Part shown: positions 8,784 through 16,409 of the stretch, piece after piece | Position numbering within the stretch: the first letter of the stretch is position 1 | How the letters are laid out: the number at the start of each line of letters is the position of its first letter | Assembly: GCF_900109205.1 (NCBI RefSeq) | Contig: NZ_FNZB01000001.1 | Location: 1,736,001 to 1,800,000 of the forward strand | Reading direction: 5' to 3' | From: Sphingomonas sp. OV641 | Lineage (GTDB): Bacteria; Pseudomonadota; Alphaproteobacteria; Sphingomonadales; Sphingomonadaceae | DNA: 64,000 nucleotides | Program-made: the position numbers and the translations under genes | The notes under the pieces: generated by a model | Databases searched by the model: none | What the model was told of the DNA's origin: nothing | The model's input: the letters and a program-made list of their open reading frames with translations, nothing else

Positions 8784-9233
8784 GTGACCGCAGACGAGAT
8801 GAAGGCCGCGATCGGCAAGGAAAGCGTTTCCGAATGGGTCGAGGTAACCCAGGAGATGATCAACAAGTTCGCCGACGCGACGGGTGACCACCAGTTCATC
8901 CACATTGATCCGGAACGCGCCAAGCAGACGCCGTTCGGCACCACCATCGCCCATGGCTTCCTGACGCTGTCGCTGCTGCCGCTTCTGTCGGCGAAGAATC
9001 CGAACATGCCGCGTCTCGATGGCGTGAAGATGGGCGTGAACTATGGCGGCAACAAGGTTCGCTTTCTTGCGCCGGTCCCCTCGGGCTCGCGCGTGCGCGG
9101 CCGTTCCAAGCTTACCGAATTTGATGAAAAGCGCCCCGGCCAGTACCAGTTCACCACCGAAACCACGATCGAGATCGAAGGCAGCGAGAAACCGGCAATG
9201 ATCGCCGAGTGGATCACGCAGGTCTTCACCTGA
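8784..9233 (+). CDS. MaoC-type acyl-CoA (R)-hydratase/dehydratase
   Basis: A 149-residue single hot-dog domain. The hydratase motif is clear: [18 protein letters not shown] (Asp and His active site) followed by [17 protein letters not shown]. Relatives hydrate 2-enoyl-CoA to (R)-3-hydroxyacyl-CoA and include NodN-like proteins of rhizobia. GTG at 8784 is chosen because AAGGGGAG lies immediately upstream and the remaining N-terminal extension (from 8709) has no family likeness. It precedes the thiolase gene by 85 bases on the same strand, suggesting one transcript, and is divergent from the crotonase gene. Confidence 0.9.
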   Translation: MTADEMKAAIGKESVSEWVEVTQEMINKFADATGDHQFIHIDPERAKQTPFGTTIAHGFLTLSLLPLLSAKNPNMPRLDGVKMGVNYGGNKVRFLAPVPSGSRVRGRSKLTEFDEKRPGQYQFTTETTIEIEGSEKPAMIAEWITQVFT

Positions 9234-9318
9234 TCCCTCTTACTCGCCGCCCTCCCCGGGAAGCGCCGCCCGCATCCACGGGCGGCCCGGCAACCAACCA
9301 TACCCAAGGACAATAAAC

Positions 9319-10497
9319 ATGCGTTCCGCCGTCATCGTCTCCACCGCCCGCACCCCGATCGGCCGTGCCTATCGCGGCGCCTTCAACAACACGCTGTCCC
9401 CCACCCTCGCCAGCCATGCGCTCAAGGCCGCCGTGGAGCGCGCCGGGATTGACGGCGCCGAGGTCCAGGACGTGATCATGGGCTCCGCGCTTCAGCAGGG
9501 CGCACAGGCGACCAACATTGCGCGCACCTCGCTGCTCCGCGCCGGCCTCCCCGTGTCCGTCTCCGGCATGTCGCTTGATCGCCAGTGCGCCTCCGGCCTG
9601 ATGGCGATCGCCACCGCCGCGAAGCAGATCATGGTCGACAACATGGACGTGGCGATCGGTGCCGGCGTCGACAGCATCAGCATCGTCCAGACGCCGCAGA
9701 TGCGTGTGCAGCCCGACCCGGAGCTGGTCGCAATGCACAAGGACATCTACATGCCGATGCTGCAGACCGCCGAAGTGGTGGCCAAGCGCTACGGCATCAG
9801 CCGCGACGTGCAGGACGAATATGGCTTCCAGTCGCAGCAGCGCACCGCCGCCGCCCAGGCAGCCGGCAAGTTCGACGACGAAATCGTCGCCGTCACCGCC
9901 AGCATGGCGATCACCGACAAGGAGACAAAGGAAGTCTCCTACAAGGAAGTGACGCTGGCGAAGGACGAGGGCAATCGCCCGGACACGACTCTGGAGGGCC
10001 TGAAGTCGCTGAAGCCGGTGCTCGGCCCCGATCTGAACATCACGGCAGGCAATGCCTCGCAGCTCTCCGATGGCGCCTCGGCCAGCGTGCTGATGGACGA
10101 GAAGCTCGCGGAGAAGAAGGGCCTTACCCCGCTTGGCCGCTATGTCGGCATGGCGGTCGCTGGCACCGAGCCGGACGAGATGGGTATCGGCCCGGTCTTC
10201 GCCATCCCGAAGCTGCTCGAGCGCTTCAACCTCAAGATGGACGATATCGGCCTTTGGGAGCTGAACGAGGCGTTCGCGGTGCAGGTGCTGTATTGCCGTG
10301 ACAAGCTGGGCATCCCCAACGAACTGCTGAATGTCAACGGCGGCGCGATCTCGATCGGCCATCCTTATGGCATGTCGGGCGCACGCATGACCGGCCACGC
10401 GCTGATCGAGGGCAAGCGTCGCGGCGCGAAATTTGTCGTCGTCACGATGTGCGTCGGCGGCGGCATGGGCGCAGCGGGCCTCTTCGAGGTTCTCTGA
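9319..10497 (+). CDS. Acetyl-CoA C-acyltransferase / thiolase
   Basis: Thiolase of 392 residues that cleaves 3-ketoacyl-CoA or condenses two acyl-CoAs. All catalytic parts are present: nucleophile Cys in [11 protein letters not shown] (about residue 91), the ELNEAFAVQ segment, His in [12 protein letters not shown] and the second Cys in [13 protein letters not shown]. The histidine loop has Tyr and Met where the common form is GHPxGASG; this is a variation within the family. An AAGGA precedes the ATG. Downstream of maoC-like gene and closed by an intrinsic terminator. FadA-type beta oxidation or PHA precursor supply are both possible. Confidence 0.93.
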   Translation: MRSAVIVSTARTPIGRAYRGAFNNTLSPTLASHALKAAVERAGIDGAEVQDVIMGSALQQGAQATNIARTSLLRAGLPVSVSGMSLDRQCASGLMAIATAAKQIMVDNMDVAIGAGVDSISIVQTPQMRVQPDPELVAMHKDIYMPMLQTAEVVAKRYGISRDVQDEYGFQSQQRTAAAQAAGKFDDEIVAVTASMAITDKETKEVSYKEVTLAKDEGNRPDTTLEGLKSLKPVLGPDLNITAGNASQLSDGASASVLMDEKLAEKKGLTPLGRYVGMAVAGTEPDEMGIGPVFAIPKLLERFNLKMDDIGLWELNEAFAVQVLYCRDKLGIPNELLNVNGGAISIGHPYGMSGARMTGHALIEGKRRGAKFVVVTMCVGGGMGAAGLFEVL

Positions 10498-10546
10498 CCG
10501 TCTGTTTTCCCGGCGCGGGTCTGCCGCCGGCCTGGCACATGAAGGA

Positions 10547-10583
10547 AAGCTCCGGTCGCGCAGGCGGCCGGGGCTTTTTTTTT
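10547..10583 (+). terminator. Intrinsic terminator after thiolase gene
   Basis: A GC-rich stem (AGCTCCGG pairing with CCGGGGCT, with G-U tolerance, plus inner CG pairs) is followed by nine consecutive T residues at 10575-10583. It is correctly placed about 50 bases after the thiolase stop codon. Confidence 0.85.
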
Positions 10584-10706
10584 CCGAGCTCCCCGTCGAC
10601 GGTCGGACCTGCCTAAGTGGCCGATCATCAGGCGGTTGGCGCCATCAACGCAACCAACCACCGCCGCCCTCGTTCTCCAGCCAAATCCAAAGCAGGAGAC
10701 GATGAC

Positions 10707-11183
10707 ATGGCCGATCACGACAGCCCGCAGGAAGTTGCTGAGACGTTCCTCCGCAAGCTGGAAGAAAGTCCGTTCGTGATGATCGGGCTGATGGACGGCG
10801 AACATTCAGAGCCGATGAACGTCAAACTTGACGAGACTCAGCCCAACACTCTGTTCATCTTCTCCGCTCACGACAATCGCATTGCCAAGGGCGGCAAGGC
10901 GATGGCGCAATTCGTCGGCAAGGGTCATGATTTCTTCGCCTGCCTTGCCGGTCAGGTGTCTCAGGAAACCGATCAGGCGACCTTTGATCGTCTCTGGGAC
11001 AACCGCGTGGAGGCATGGTTCCCGAACGGCAAGGCGGATGCCCGGCTGAACCGCTTCGATGTCTCGTCCGCCGAACTGTGGGAGACGGATGTCGCGCTGA
11101 GCGGCCGGGTTAAGATGCTGTTCGGCGGCACCATCGACGCGTCCGAATCGTCCAGCCATGCCAAGGTGGGCTCGATCGGCTGA
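10707..11183 (+). CDS. Pyridoxamine 5'-phosphate oxidase-like general stress protein
   Basis: A 158-residue split-barrel flavin-binding fold protein of the general-stress group (GSP26 type). The pattern EESPFVMIGLMDGEHSEPMNVKLDE, then IFIFSAHDNRIAKGGKAMAQF and the late LWDNRVEAWFPNGKADAR, are characteristic of that group (read in pieces; the function is flavin or F420 binding in relatives). ATG 10707 has an AGCAGGAGA in front; the longer reading from 10617 runs through the terminator-proximal region and is unlikely. It stands alone, with the thiolase terminator before it and a strong hairpin after it, so it is probably its own transcription unit. Confidence 0.85.
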   Translation: MADHDSPQEVAETFLRKLEESPFVMIGLMDGEHSEPMNVKLDETQPNTLFIFSAHDNRIAKGGKAMAQFVGKGHDFFACLAGQVSQETDQATFDRLWDNRVEAWFPNGKADARLNRFDVSSAELWETDVALSGRVKMLFGGTIDASESSSHAKVGSIG

Positions 11184-11642
11184 TTATCTGGCCAGGGCTT
11201 CCGCTTGGCAGCAAGCGGAAGCCTTGCTCTCGAGAAAAGACCAGGCGTTTGCGTGATCAATTTCGTCACGCCGGACTTGTGCCAGCATCTCAGGTGCGGA
11301 TCAGCGCAAGATGTTGAGTGATGGAACACCGAAGCCTGACATCAGGCGGCACTTCGCAAGAGCCTGATTGCACCCGCGCCACGGCGGTTTTGTGCAGGGT
11401 CCAAAGCTCCGCGACTTAACAGCTCGGCGTCAGCGGCAACGTACACGCCGAGACAAGCCGGAGAAATTGTTTTGGGCGTGCTGACGCGCCGCCGTCGAGA
11501 ACTGGGCAAACTGATATGTCGACCTGCCTTCGGGGCGAGCTTTCTCGCCCAGGTGACGTCGCGCAACGCTCGGAAGCCGCAGAAATGCTCCGCCTATTCT
11601 CGTGTATGCGGCCTCAGCGGTCAGCCTCTCTTCGCTACTGCC
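11184..11642. other. Intergenic region between convergent stress gene and phaZ
   Basis: Roughly 460 bases between the ends of two convergent genes. It holds the perfect hairpin at 11196-11223 and a second hairpin at 11533-11550 (GGGCGAG/CTCGCCC with a four-base loop). Several short ORFs cross it, but none has a ribosome binding site plus recognisable sequence. I see no gene here. Confidence 0.6.
11196..11223 (+). terminator. Perfect 12-bp hairpin after the stress-protein gene
   Basis: GGCTTCCGCTTG (11196-11207) pairs without mismatch to 11212-11223 across a four-base GCAG loop, starting 13 bases after the stop codon. There is only a weak T-poor tail (TTGCTCT), so termination efficiency is uncertain although placement fits. 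Confidence 0.6.
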
Positions 11643-12860
11643 TCAATCGTGCGCCGCGATCCACTCCTCGACTACGGGCGCGATCCGCTCGCGCCACTTG
11701 GATCCGTTGAAGATCCCGTAGTGGCCGACACCCTCGGCCATGTAGTAACGCTTCTTGTCCGCCGGCAGATTGCTCGCCAGCGTCAGCGCCGCCTTCGTCT
11801 GGCCCAGTCCGGAAATGTCGTCCCGCTCACCTTCTACGGCAAGAATGCCGATGTCGGTGATCGCCGCAGGATCGACCGGAACGCCGCGGTGGGTCATGGT
11901 GCCGCTCGGGAGCGCATGGGTCTGGAAGACCTTGTCGATCGTCTGCAGGTAATATTCCGCCGTCATGTCGCAGACGGATCGATATTCATCGTAGAAATCC
12001 TTGGTCGCGTCTGCGCTTTCGCCGTCGCCCCGCACCAGATGTTTGAACATCTCCCAATGGCTCATCATGTGATTGCCAAGGTTCATCGACATGAAGCCGG
12101 TGAGCTGCAGGAAGCCGGGGTACACCTGCCGTCCGGCGCCTGGGTACATGGCGGGAACCGTCGCGATCACATTCTGCTCAAACCAGGAATGCGGCCGCTC
12201 GGTCGCCAGTTGGTTGACCGCGGTCGGCGCCTCTCGCGTATCCACCGGCCCGCCCATCATCGTCAGCGTCCGTGGCCGGCATGGATGCTGCCTCGCGCTC
12301 ATCAGGCAGGCAGCGGCATAGGACGGCACTGATGGCTGGCAGACCGCCAGCATGTGCGCGCCCGCGCCGATCGTCTCCAAAAATTCGATAAGATAATCAA
12401 TATAGTCATCAAGATCGAAGCTACCCTCCGCCACCGGCACCAGCTTCGCATCGGCCCAATCGGTGATGTACACGTCGGCAAACGGCAGCATCCGCTCTAC
12501 CGTGCCGCGCAACAGGGTCGCGAAGTGGCCCGACATTGGCGCCACGATGAGCAGCCGGGGCCCACCCTCAATCCCCTCGCGCACGAAGCGCTTCAATTGG
12601 CCGAAAGGCTTATGGAGCACCACTTCCTCACGCACCGGAATGGTTCGGCCGTCGACCTCGACATGATCGAGTCCAAAGCTCGGTTTTCCGCGCGGTGCCG
12701 CAGCATGAGCAAACACCTCAAGCGCCGACGCGATGATCTGCCCGCCACCGAAATAGGTGAACGGGTTTGCCGGATTCTGCAACATGCCTGCGCCAAAATT
12801 GGCCATTGCACTTGCCGTTGCGAGCAGTGAGCGTTGGAACTCATAGGCATCGTAGAGCAT
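11643..12860 (-). CDS. phaZ: Intracellular polyhydroxybutyrate depolymerase
   Basis: Degrades stored polyhydroxyalkanoate granules to hydroxyacids. The 405-residue product begins MLYDAYEFQRSLLATA, typical of the PhaZ1 type of alpha- and betaproteobacteria, and contains LLIVAPMSGHFATLLRGT, VYITDWADAKLVP, a nucleophile-region cysteine in MLAVCQPSVPSYAA (this group uses Cys rather than Ser) and C-terminal GVGHYGIFNGSKW with the catalytic His. ATG at 12860 fits the family; the upstream in-frame extension does not. It is divergent from the ABC exporter gene and close to thiolase and hydratase genes, so this looks like a carbon-storage neighbourhood, though phaA/B/C/P are not present here. Confidence 0.93.
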   Translation of the reverse strand: MLYDAYEFQRSLLATASAMANFGAGMLQNPANPFTYFGGGQIIASALEVFAHAAAPRGKPSFGLDHVEVDGRTIPVREEVVLHKPFGQLKRFVREGIEGGPRLLIVAPMSGHFATLLRGTVERMLPFADVYITDWADAKLVPVAEGSFDLDDYIDYLIEFLETIGAGAHMLAVCQPSVPSYAAACLMSARQHPCRPRTLTMMGGPVDTREAPTAVNQLATERPHSWFEQNVIATVPAMYPGAGRQVYPGFLQLTGFMSMNLGNHMMSHWEMFKHLVRGDGESADATKDFYDEYRSVCDMTAEYYLQTIDKVFQTHALPSGTMTHRGVPVDPAAITDIGILAVEGERDDISGLGQTKAALTLASNLPADKKRYYMAEGVGHYGIFNGSKWRERIAPVVEEWIAAHD

Positions 12861-12903
12861 CGGGTATCCTGTAGCGCAGGAGGATGACGGCATCATATAA
12901 GTA

Positions 12904-12919
12904 TTGTGCACCTGCACAA
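12904..12919. promoter_or_regulatory. Perfect inverted repeat in phaZ upstream region
   Basis: TTGTGCA (12904-12910), a CC spacer and TGCACAA (12913-12919) form a perfect 7+7 inverted repeat 44 bases before the phaZ start and 73 bases before the ABC gene start. Its TGC-rich half sites resemble the TGC-rich targets reported for PhaR repressors of PHA genes; assignment to PhaR is inference. Confidence 0.45.
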
Positions 12920-12991
12920 CGAGGCGCGTTGGCGATTACTTCATGACGGTGGCGATTGAGCCACACTTCACCCGCTGCTAGGGCCGCCCGC

Positions 12992-14770
12992 ATGGCCAGC
13001 AACGCGGCGGTAGAGCCGCCTTCAACGCGCCGGATCGGCAATCTCGCTCTCGTCTGGCGCCATGCAAAGCGATACCCAGCGCAGATCGCTGCCGCCTGGA
13101 CGGCGCTTGCGATCACCTCAGCCGCAACGATCGCGATCCCCTACAGCTTCAAACGCGTGATTGATCGCGGTTTCGGGGCGAACACGGGCGAGGCGGTCGC
13201 CGGCGCGTTTCATTACATGCTGATGATCGTGGCCGTGCTCGCGATCGGCACGGCGGTGCGCTTCTACTTCGTGTCCTGGCTTGGCGAGCGGGTGGTGGCC
13301 GACATTCGCCGCAGCGTGCAGCGCCACCTCCTGAGCCTCAGCCCGCGCTTTTTCGAAGAGAACCGCCCCTCGGAGATCGCCAGCCGCATGACGGCGGACA
13401 CAGCTCAGATCGAAATGGTGGTGGGCACCACCGTATCAGTGGCCCTGCGCAACGCCTTCACCGGCCTTGGTGGCCTTGTCTATCTGTTCGCCATCTCGCC
13501 GAAGCTTGCCGGCCTGTTGTGCCTCGGCATTCCGCTGATCATCCTGCCGATCATGCTGCTTGGCCGGCGGGTGCGCAATTACTCGCGCACCTCGCAGGAT
13601 CGTGTCGCCGATGTCGGCGCCATGGTCACCGAGACACTGGGGGCGATGAAGATTGTTCAGGCGTTCGGGCAGGAGCGCCGCGAGGCGGAGCGGTTTGCCG
13701 GCGCGGTGGAGGCGACCATGAGCGCGGCCGAGCGTCGTATCCTGCTGCGCGCCATCATGACCGCGATCGTGATCGGCCTCGTCTTCGGTTCAATCACGCT
13801 GGTGTTGTGGGAAGGTGCGACGGACGTGGCTGCGGGGCGGCTTTCCGGCGGTTCGATCGCTGCCTTCGTGCTGACCGGCGGTATTGTTGCCGGGGCCTTT
13901 GGCGCGTTGACGGAAGTCTATGGCGAGCTGCTGCGCGGCGCCGGCGCTGCCAGCCGGTTGGCCGAACTGCTGTCGGAGAAGCCCGAGATCGCCGCACCCG
14001 CCCGCCCACGTACTCTGCCGGAGCCGGCGCGCGGTGCGGTGACGTTCGAGCATGTCGAATTCCGGTATCCGACGCGGCCCGATACCGCCGCGCTGCACGA
14101 CTTCTCGCTTCAGATCGCCCCGGGAGAAACAGTGGCGCTGGTCGGGCCGTCGGGCGCGGGTAAGACGACCCTGTTCCAGCTGCTCCAGCGCTTTTACGAT
14201 CCCGCCGAGGGGCGTCTTGCGATCGACGGCGTGGACCTGCGCGAGGCGGACCCGGCGGCCGTGCGCGCGCGAATCGCCATGGTGCCGCAAGAAACGGTGA
14301 TCTTCGCCGCGTCGGCCCGCGACAATCTGCGTTACGGCCGATGGAAGGCCGATGACGATGCATTGTGGGCCGCCGCAGATGCAGCGAATGCCGCCAGCTT
14401 CCTTCGCGATCTGCCGGATGGCCTCGACACCTTCCTCGGCGAGGGCGGCGCGCGACTGTCAGGGGGCCAGCGTCAGCGGGTGGCGATCGCCCGCGCGCTG
14501 CTGCGTGATGCGCCGATCCTGCTGCTCGACGAGGCGACCAGCGCGCTTGATGCCGAAAGCGAGCGACTGGTGCAAGAAGCGCTCGAGCGCTTGATGGCCG
14601 ATCGTACGACGCTGGTGATCGCGCATCGCCTGGCAACAGTACGCGCGGCTGACCGGATCGTGGTAATGGATGGCGGACGGATCGTCGAACAAGGCGATCA
14701 CGCGGCGCTGATGGCACGCAGCGGGCTCTATGCCCGACTTGCCAGCCTTCAGTTCAGCGAAGCGGCATAG
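12992..14770 (+). CDS. MsbA-like ABC exporter, fused permease and ATPase
   Basis: A 592-residue half-transporter: six membrane helices in about the first 310 residues (ABC transporter transmembrane type 1) then one nucleotide-binding domain. Visible motifs are Walker A GPSGAGKTT (near residue 385), the signature LSGGQRQRVAIA (near 490) and Walker B ILLLDEATSALD (near 510), followed by the H-loop IAHRLAT. Such proteins work as homodimers exporting lipids, drugs or polysaccharide intermediates; substrate cannot be read. Start at ATG 12992; a TTG at 12956 is in frame but has a weak site. It is followed after 12 bases by the next gene, so they are probably co-transcribed. Confidence 0.9.
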   Translation: MASNAAVEPPSTRRIGNLALVWRHAKRYPAQIAAAWTALAITSAATIAIPYSFKRVIDRGFGANTGEAVAGAFHYMLMIVAVLAIGTAVRFYFVSWLGERVVADIRRSVQRHLLSLSPRFFEENRPSEIASRMTADTAQIEMVVGTTVSVALRNAFTGLGGLVYLFAISPKLAGLLCLGIPLIILPIMLLGRRVRNYSRTSQDRVADVGAMVTETLGAMKIVQAFGQERREAERFAGAVEATMSAAERRILLRAIMTAIVIGLVFGSITLVLWEGATDVAAGRLSGGSIAAFVLTGGIVAGAFGALTEVYGELLRGAGAASRLAELLSEKPEIAAPARPRTLPEPARGAVTFEHVEFRYPTRPDTAALHDFSLQIAPGETVALVGPSGAGKTTLFQLLQRFYDPAEGRLAIDGVDLREADPAAVRARIAMVPQETVIFAASARDNLRYGRWKADDDALWAAADAANAASFLRDLPDGLDTFLGEGGARLSGGQRQRVAIARALLRDAPILLLDEATSALDAESERLVQEALERLMADRTTLVIAHRLATVRAADRIVVMDGGRIVEQGDHAALMARSGLYARLASLQFSEAA

Positions 14771-14782
14771 GAGACGGAAGTG

Positions 14783-15943
14783 ATGGCGAGCGAGTTCGAC
14801 GTGATCGTCTATGGCGCAACGGGCTACACCGGGCGCCTCGTGGCGGAGTATATCGCCCACGCCTATCCCACCGGCGTTCGCTGGGCGATGGCCGGCCGCT
14901 CGCTCAGCAAGCTGCAGGACGTGCGCGCCGAGATGGGGATCAGCGCCGACCTGCCGCTCATCACCGCCAACTCGAATGACCCCGCCTCACTGCGCGCCAT
15001 GTGCGAGCGGACCACCGTGGTGATTTCCACCGTCGGCCCCTATCAGCTTTACGGCAGCGATCTGGTTGCCGCCTGTGCCGCCACCGGCACCGCTTATGTC
15101 GATCTATGTGGCGAGCCGGGCTGGATGCGCCGCTTGATCGATGCGCATCATGAGGAGGCAAAGCGCACCGGCGCGCGCATCGTCTTCTCCTGCGGATTCG
15201 ACTCCATTCCCTTCGACCTCGGCGTACTGACACTGCAGGAGGCCGCGATCGCCCGGTTCGGCCAACCCGCGCCGCGAGTGAAGGGTCGCGTTCGCGTGAT
15301 GAAGGGCGGCTTCTCCGGTGGCACCGCCGCCAGCCTCAAGGCGACGTTGGCCGCCGCGGCGAAGGATCCGTCGCTCGTCCCGCTGCTCGCCAGCCCGTTT
15401 GCGCTCACGCCAGGGCACAGCGGGCCTCATCAGCCGACCGGCATGATTCCGGAGTTCGACTCCACCATCAACTGCTGGGTCGCACCCTTTGTCATGGCGC
15501 CGATCAACACCAAGAACGTGCACCGAACCAATTTCCTGCTCGGCGGCCGCTACGGCGATGATTTCGTGTATGACGAGATGATGGTTGCCGGGCTGGGCGA
15601 CATGGGCAAGGCAGCCGCGGAAGCCATCGCCAAGCTCAACCCGTTCGCCGGTGATAGCGGCCCCAAGCCAGGCGAGGGTCCCACCAAGGAAGAGCGCGAG
15701 AACGGTCATTACGACGTGCTCTTCATCGGCTTGATGCCGGACGGCACGCGCATCGATGCAGTGGTGACGGGGGATCGCGACCCCGGCTATGGCTCAACCA
15801 GCAAGATGCTCGCTGAAAGCGCGCTGTGTCTGGTGCAGGATGTTGCGGGTGATGGCGGCATCTGGACACCCGGTGCCCTGATGGGCCCCGCACTGCGCAG
15901 CCGGCTGGAGAAGAACGCCGGCCTCACCTTCACCGCCTGCTGA
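14783..15943 (+). CDS. Saccharopine dehydrogenase-like NAD(P)-binding protein (trans-acting enoyl reductase type)
   Basis: A 386-residue protein with an N-terminal Rossmann motif in YGATGYTGRLVAEYI (GxxGxxG), then a TVGPYQLYGSDLV segment and GEPGWMRRLIDAHH-type helix, all as in the group that includes the mycobacterial trans-acting enoyl reductase and animal saccharopine dehydrogenase-like oxidoreductase. Relatives reduce double bonds on lipid or polyketide intermediates. An ATG at 14783 directly follows a GTG at 14780; GGAGACGG lies upstream. It sits 12 bases behind the ABC exporter, which hints that a lipid is modified and exported, but this is inference. Confidence 0.85.
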   Translation: MASEFDVIVYGATGYTGRLVAEYIAHAYPTGVRWAMAGRSLSKLQDVRAEMGISADLPLITANSNDPASLRAMCERTTVVISTVGPYQLYGSDLVAACAATGTAYVDLCGEPGWMRRLIDAHHEEAKRTGARIVFSCGFDSIPFDLGVLTLQEAAIARFGQPAPRVKGRVRVMKGGFSGGTAASLKATLAAAAKDPSLVPLLASPFALTPGHSGPHQPTGMIPEFDSTINCWVAPFVMAPINTKNVHRTNFLLGGRYGDDFVYDEMMVAGLGDMGKAAAEAIAKLNPFAGDSGPKPGEGPTKEERENGHYDVLFIGLMPDGTRIDAVVTGDRDPGYGSTSKMLAESALCLVQDVAGDGGIWTPGALMGPALRSRLEKNAGLTFTAC

Positions 15944-16096
15944 GTATCGGCGGTTCGATTAAGTGCGACGCGGACTCAGGTACAACTGCTCGGGGATCCT
16001 TGCCGGGCCAAGCTTATAGACTGCCGCTTTTCGCCTGTGACGCTATTTTGGCGAGGGAGGCGTTCCAAATGTCAGTGACGAGGCTCGCGACCCCGA

Positions 16097-16408
16097 TCAT
16101 CGTCCAATCGCGATCGCACCCGCCGCTGCAAAGCCGGCTACAGCGATCGCGCCCAGCACGCGTGCCAGCTCTTCCTTGCGGAAATTGATGAGCGCACGCT
16201 CGTCCAGCCAATAGCGCCCCTCACTCTCCGTCACAACGGCGCCGAACTTCACCATTCTCGCCAGCAGCCGGCGATCGCCACGCGCGGTCGGCATGTAGGT
16301 AGTCGCATTCGCAGGCTTGATGGCACCGGCCCGGCGAAGGCGCTCAACGATCCGGTTCTGCGAGCGCGTCGAATAGCGCTCCGCCGCGCGCATCACGATA
16401 TTCGCCAC
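16097..16408 (-). CDS. Small protein with winged-helix-like N-terminus and C-terminal membrane helix
   Basis: I do not recognise a family for this 103-residue protein. Residues 15-70 are basic and look like a helix-rich nucleic-acid-binding or winged-helix fold (IVERLRRAGAIKP, RRLLARMVKFG, GRYWLDE). Residues 80-100 (LARVLGAIAVAGFAAAGAIA) form a likely membrane anchor. GTG at 16408 starts one base after the rnr stop codon and its GGAGG site is inside the last rnr codons, so it is translated with rnr. A 153-base gap separates its end from the convergent enoyl-reductase-like gene. Confidence 0.7.
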   Translation of the reverse strand: MANIVMRAAERYSTRSQNRIVERLRRAGAIKPANATTYMPTARGDRRLLARMVKFGAVVTESEGRYWLDERALINFRKEELARVLGAIAVAGFAAAGAIAIGR

Positions 16409-16409
16409 C

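Noticed and set aside
9226..10398. 390-codon ORF on the minus strand opposite the thiolase gene
   Set aside because: Antisense shadow of a well-supported thiolase with conserved catalytic residues.
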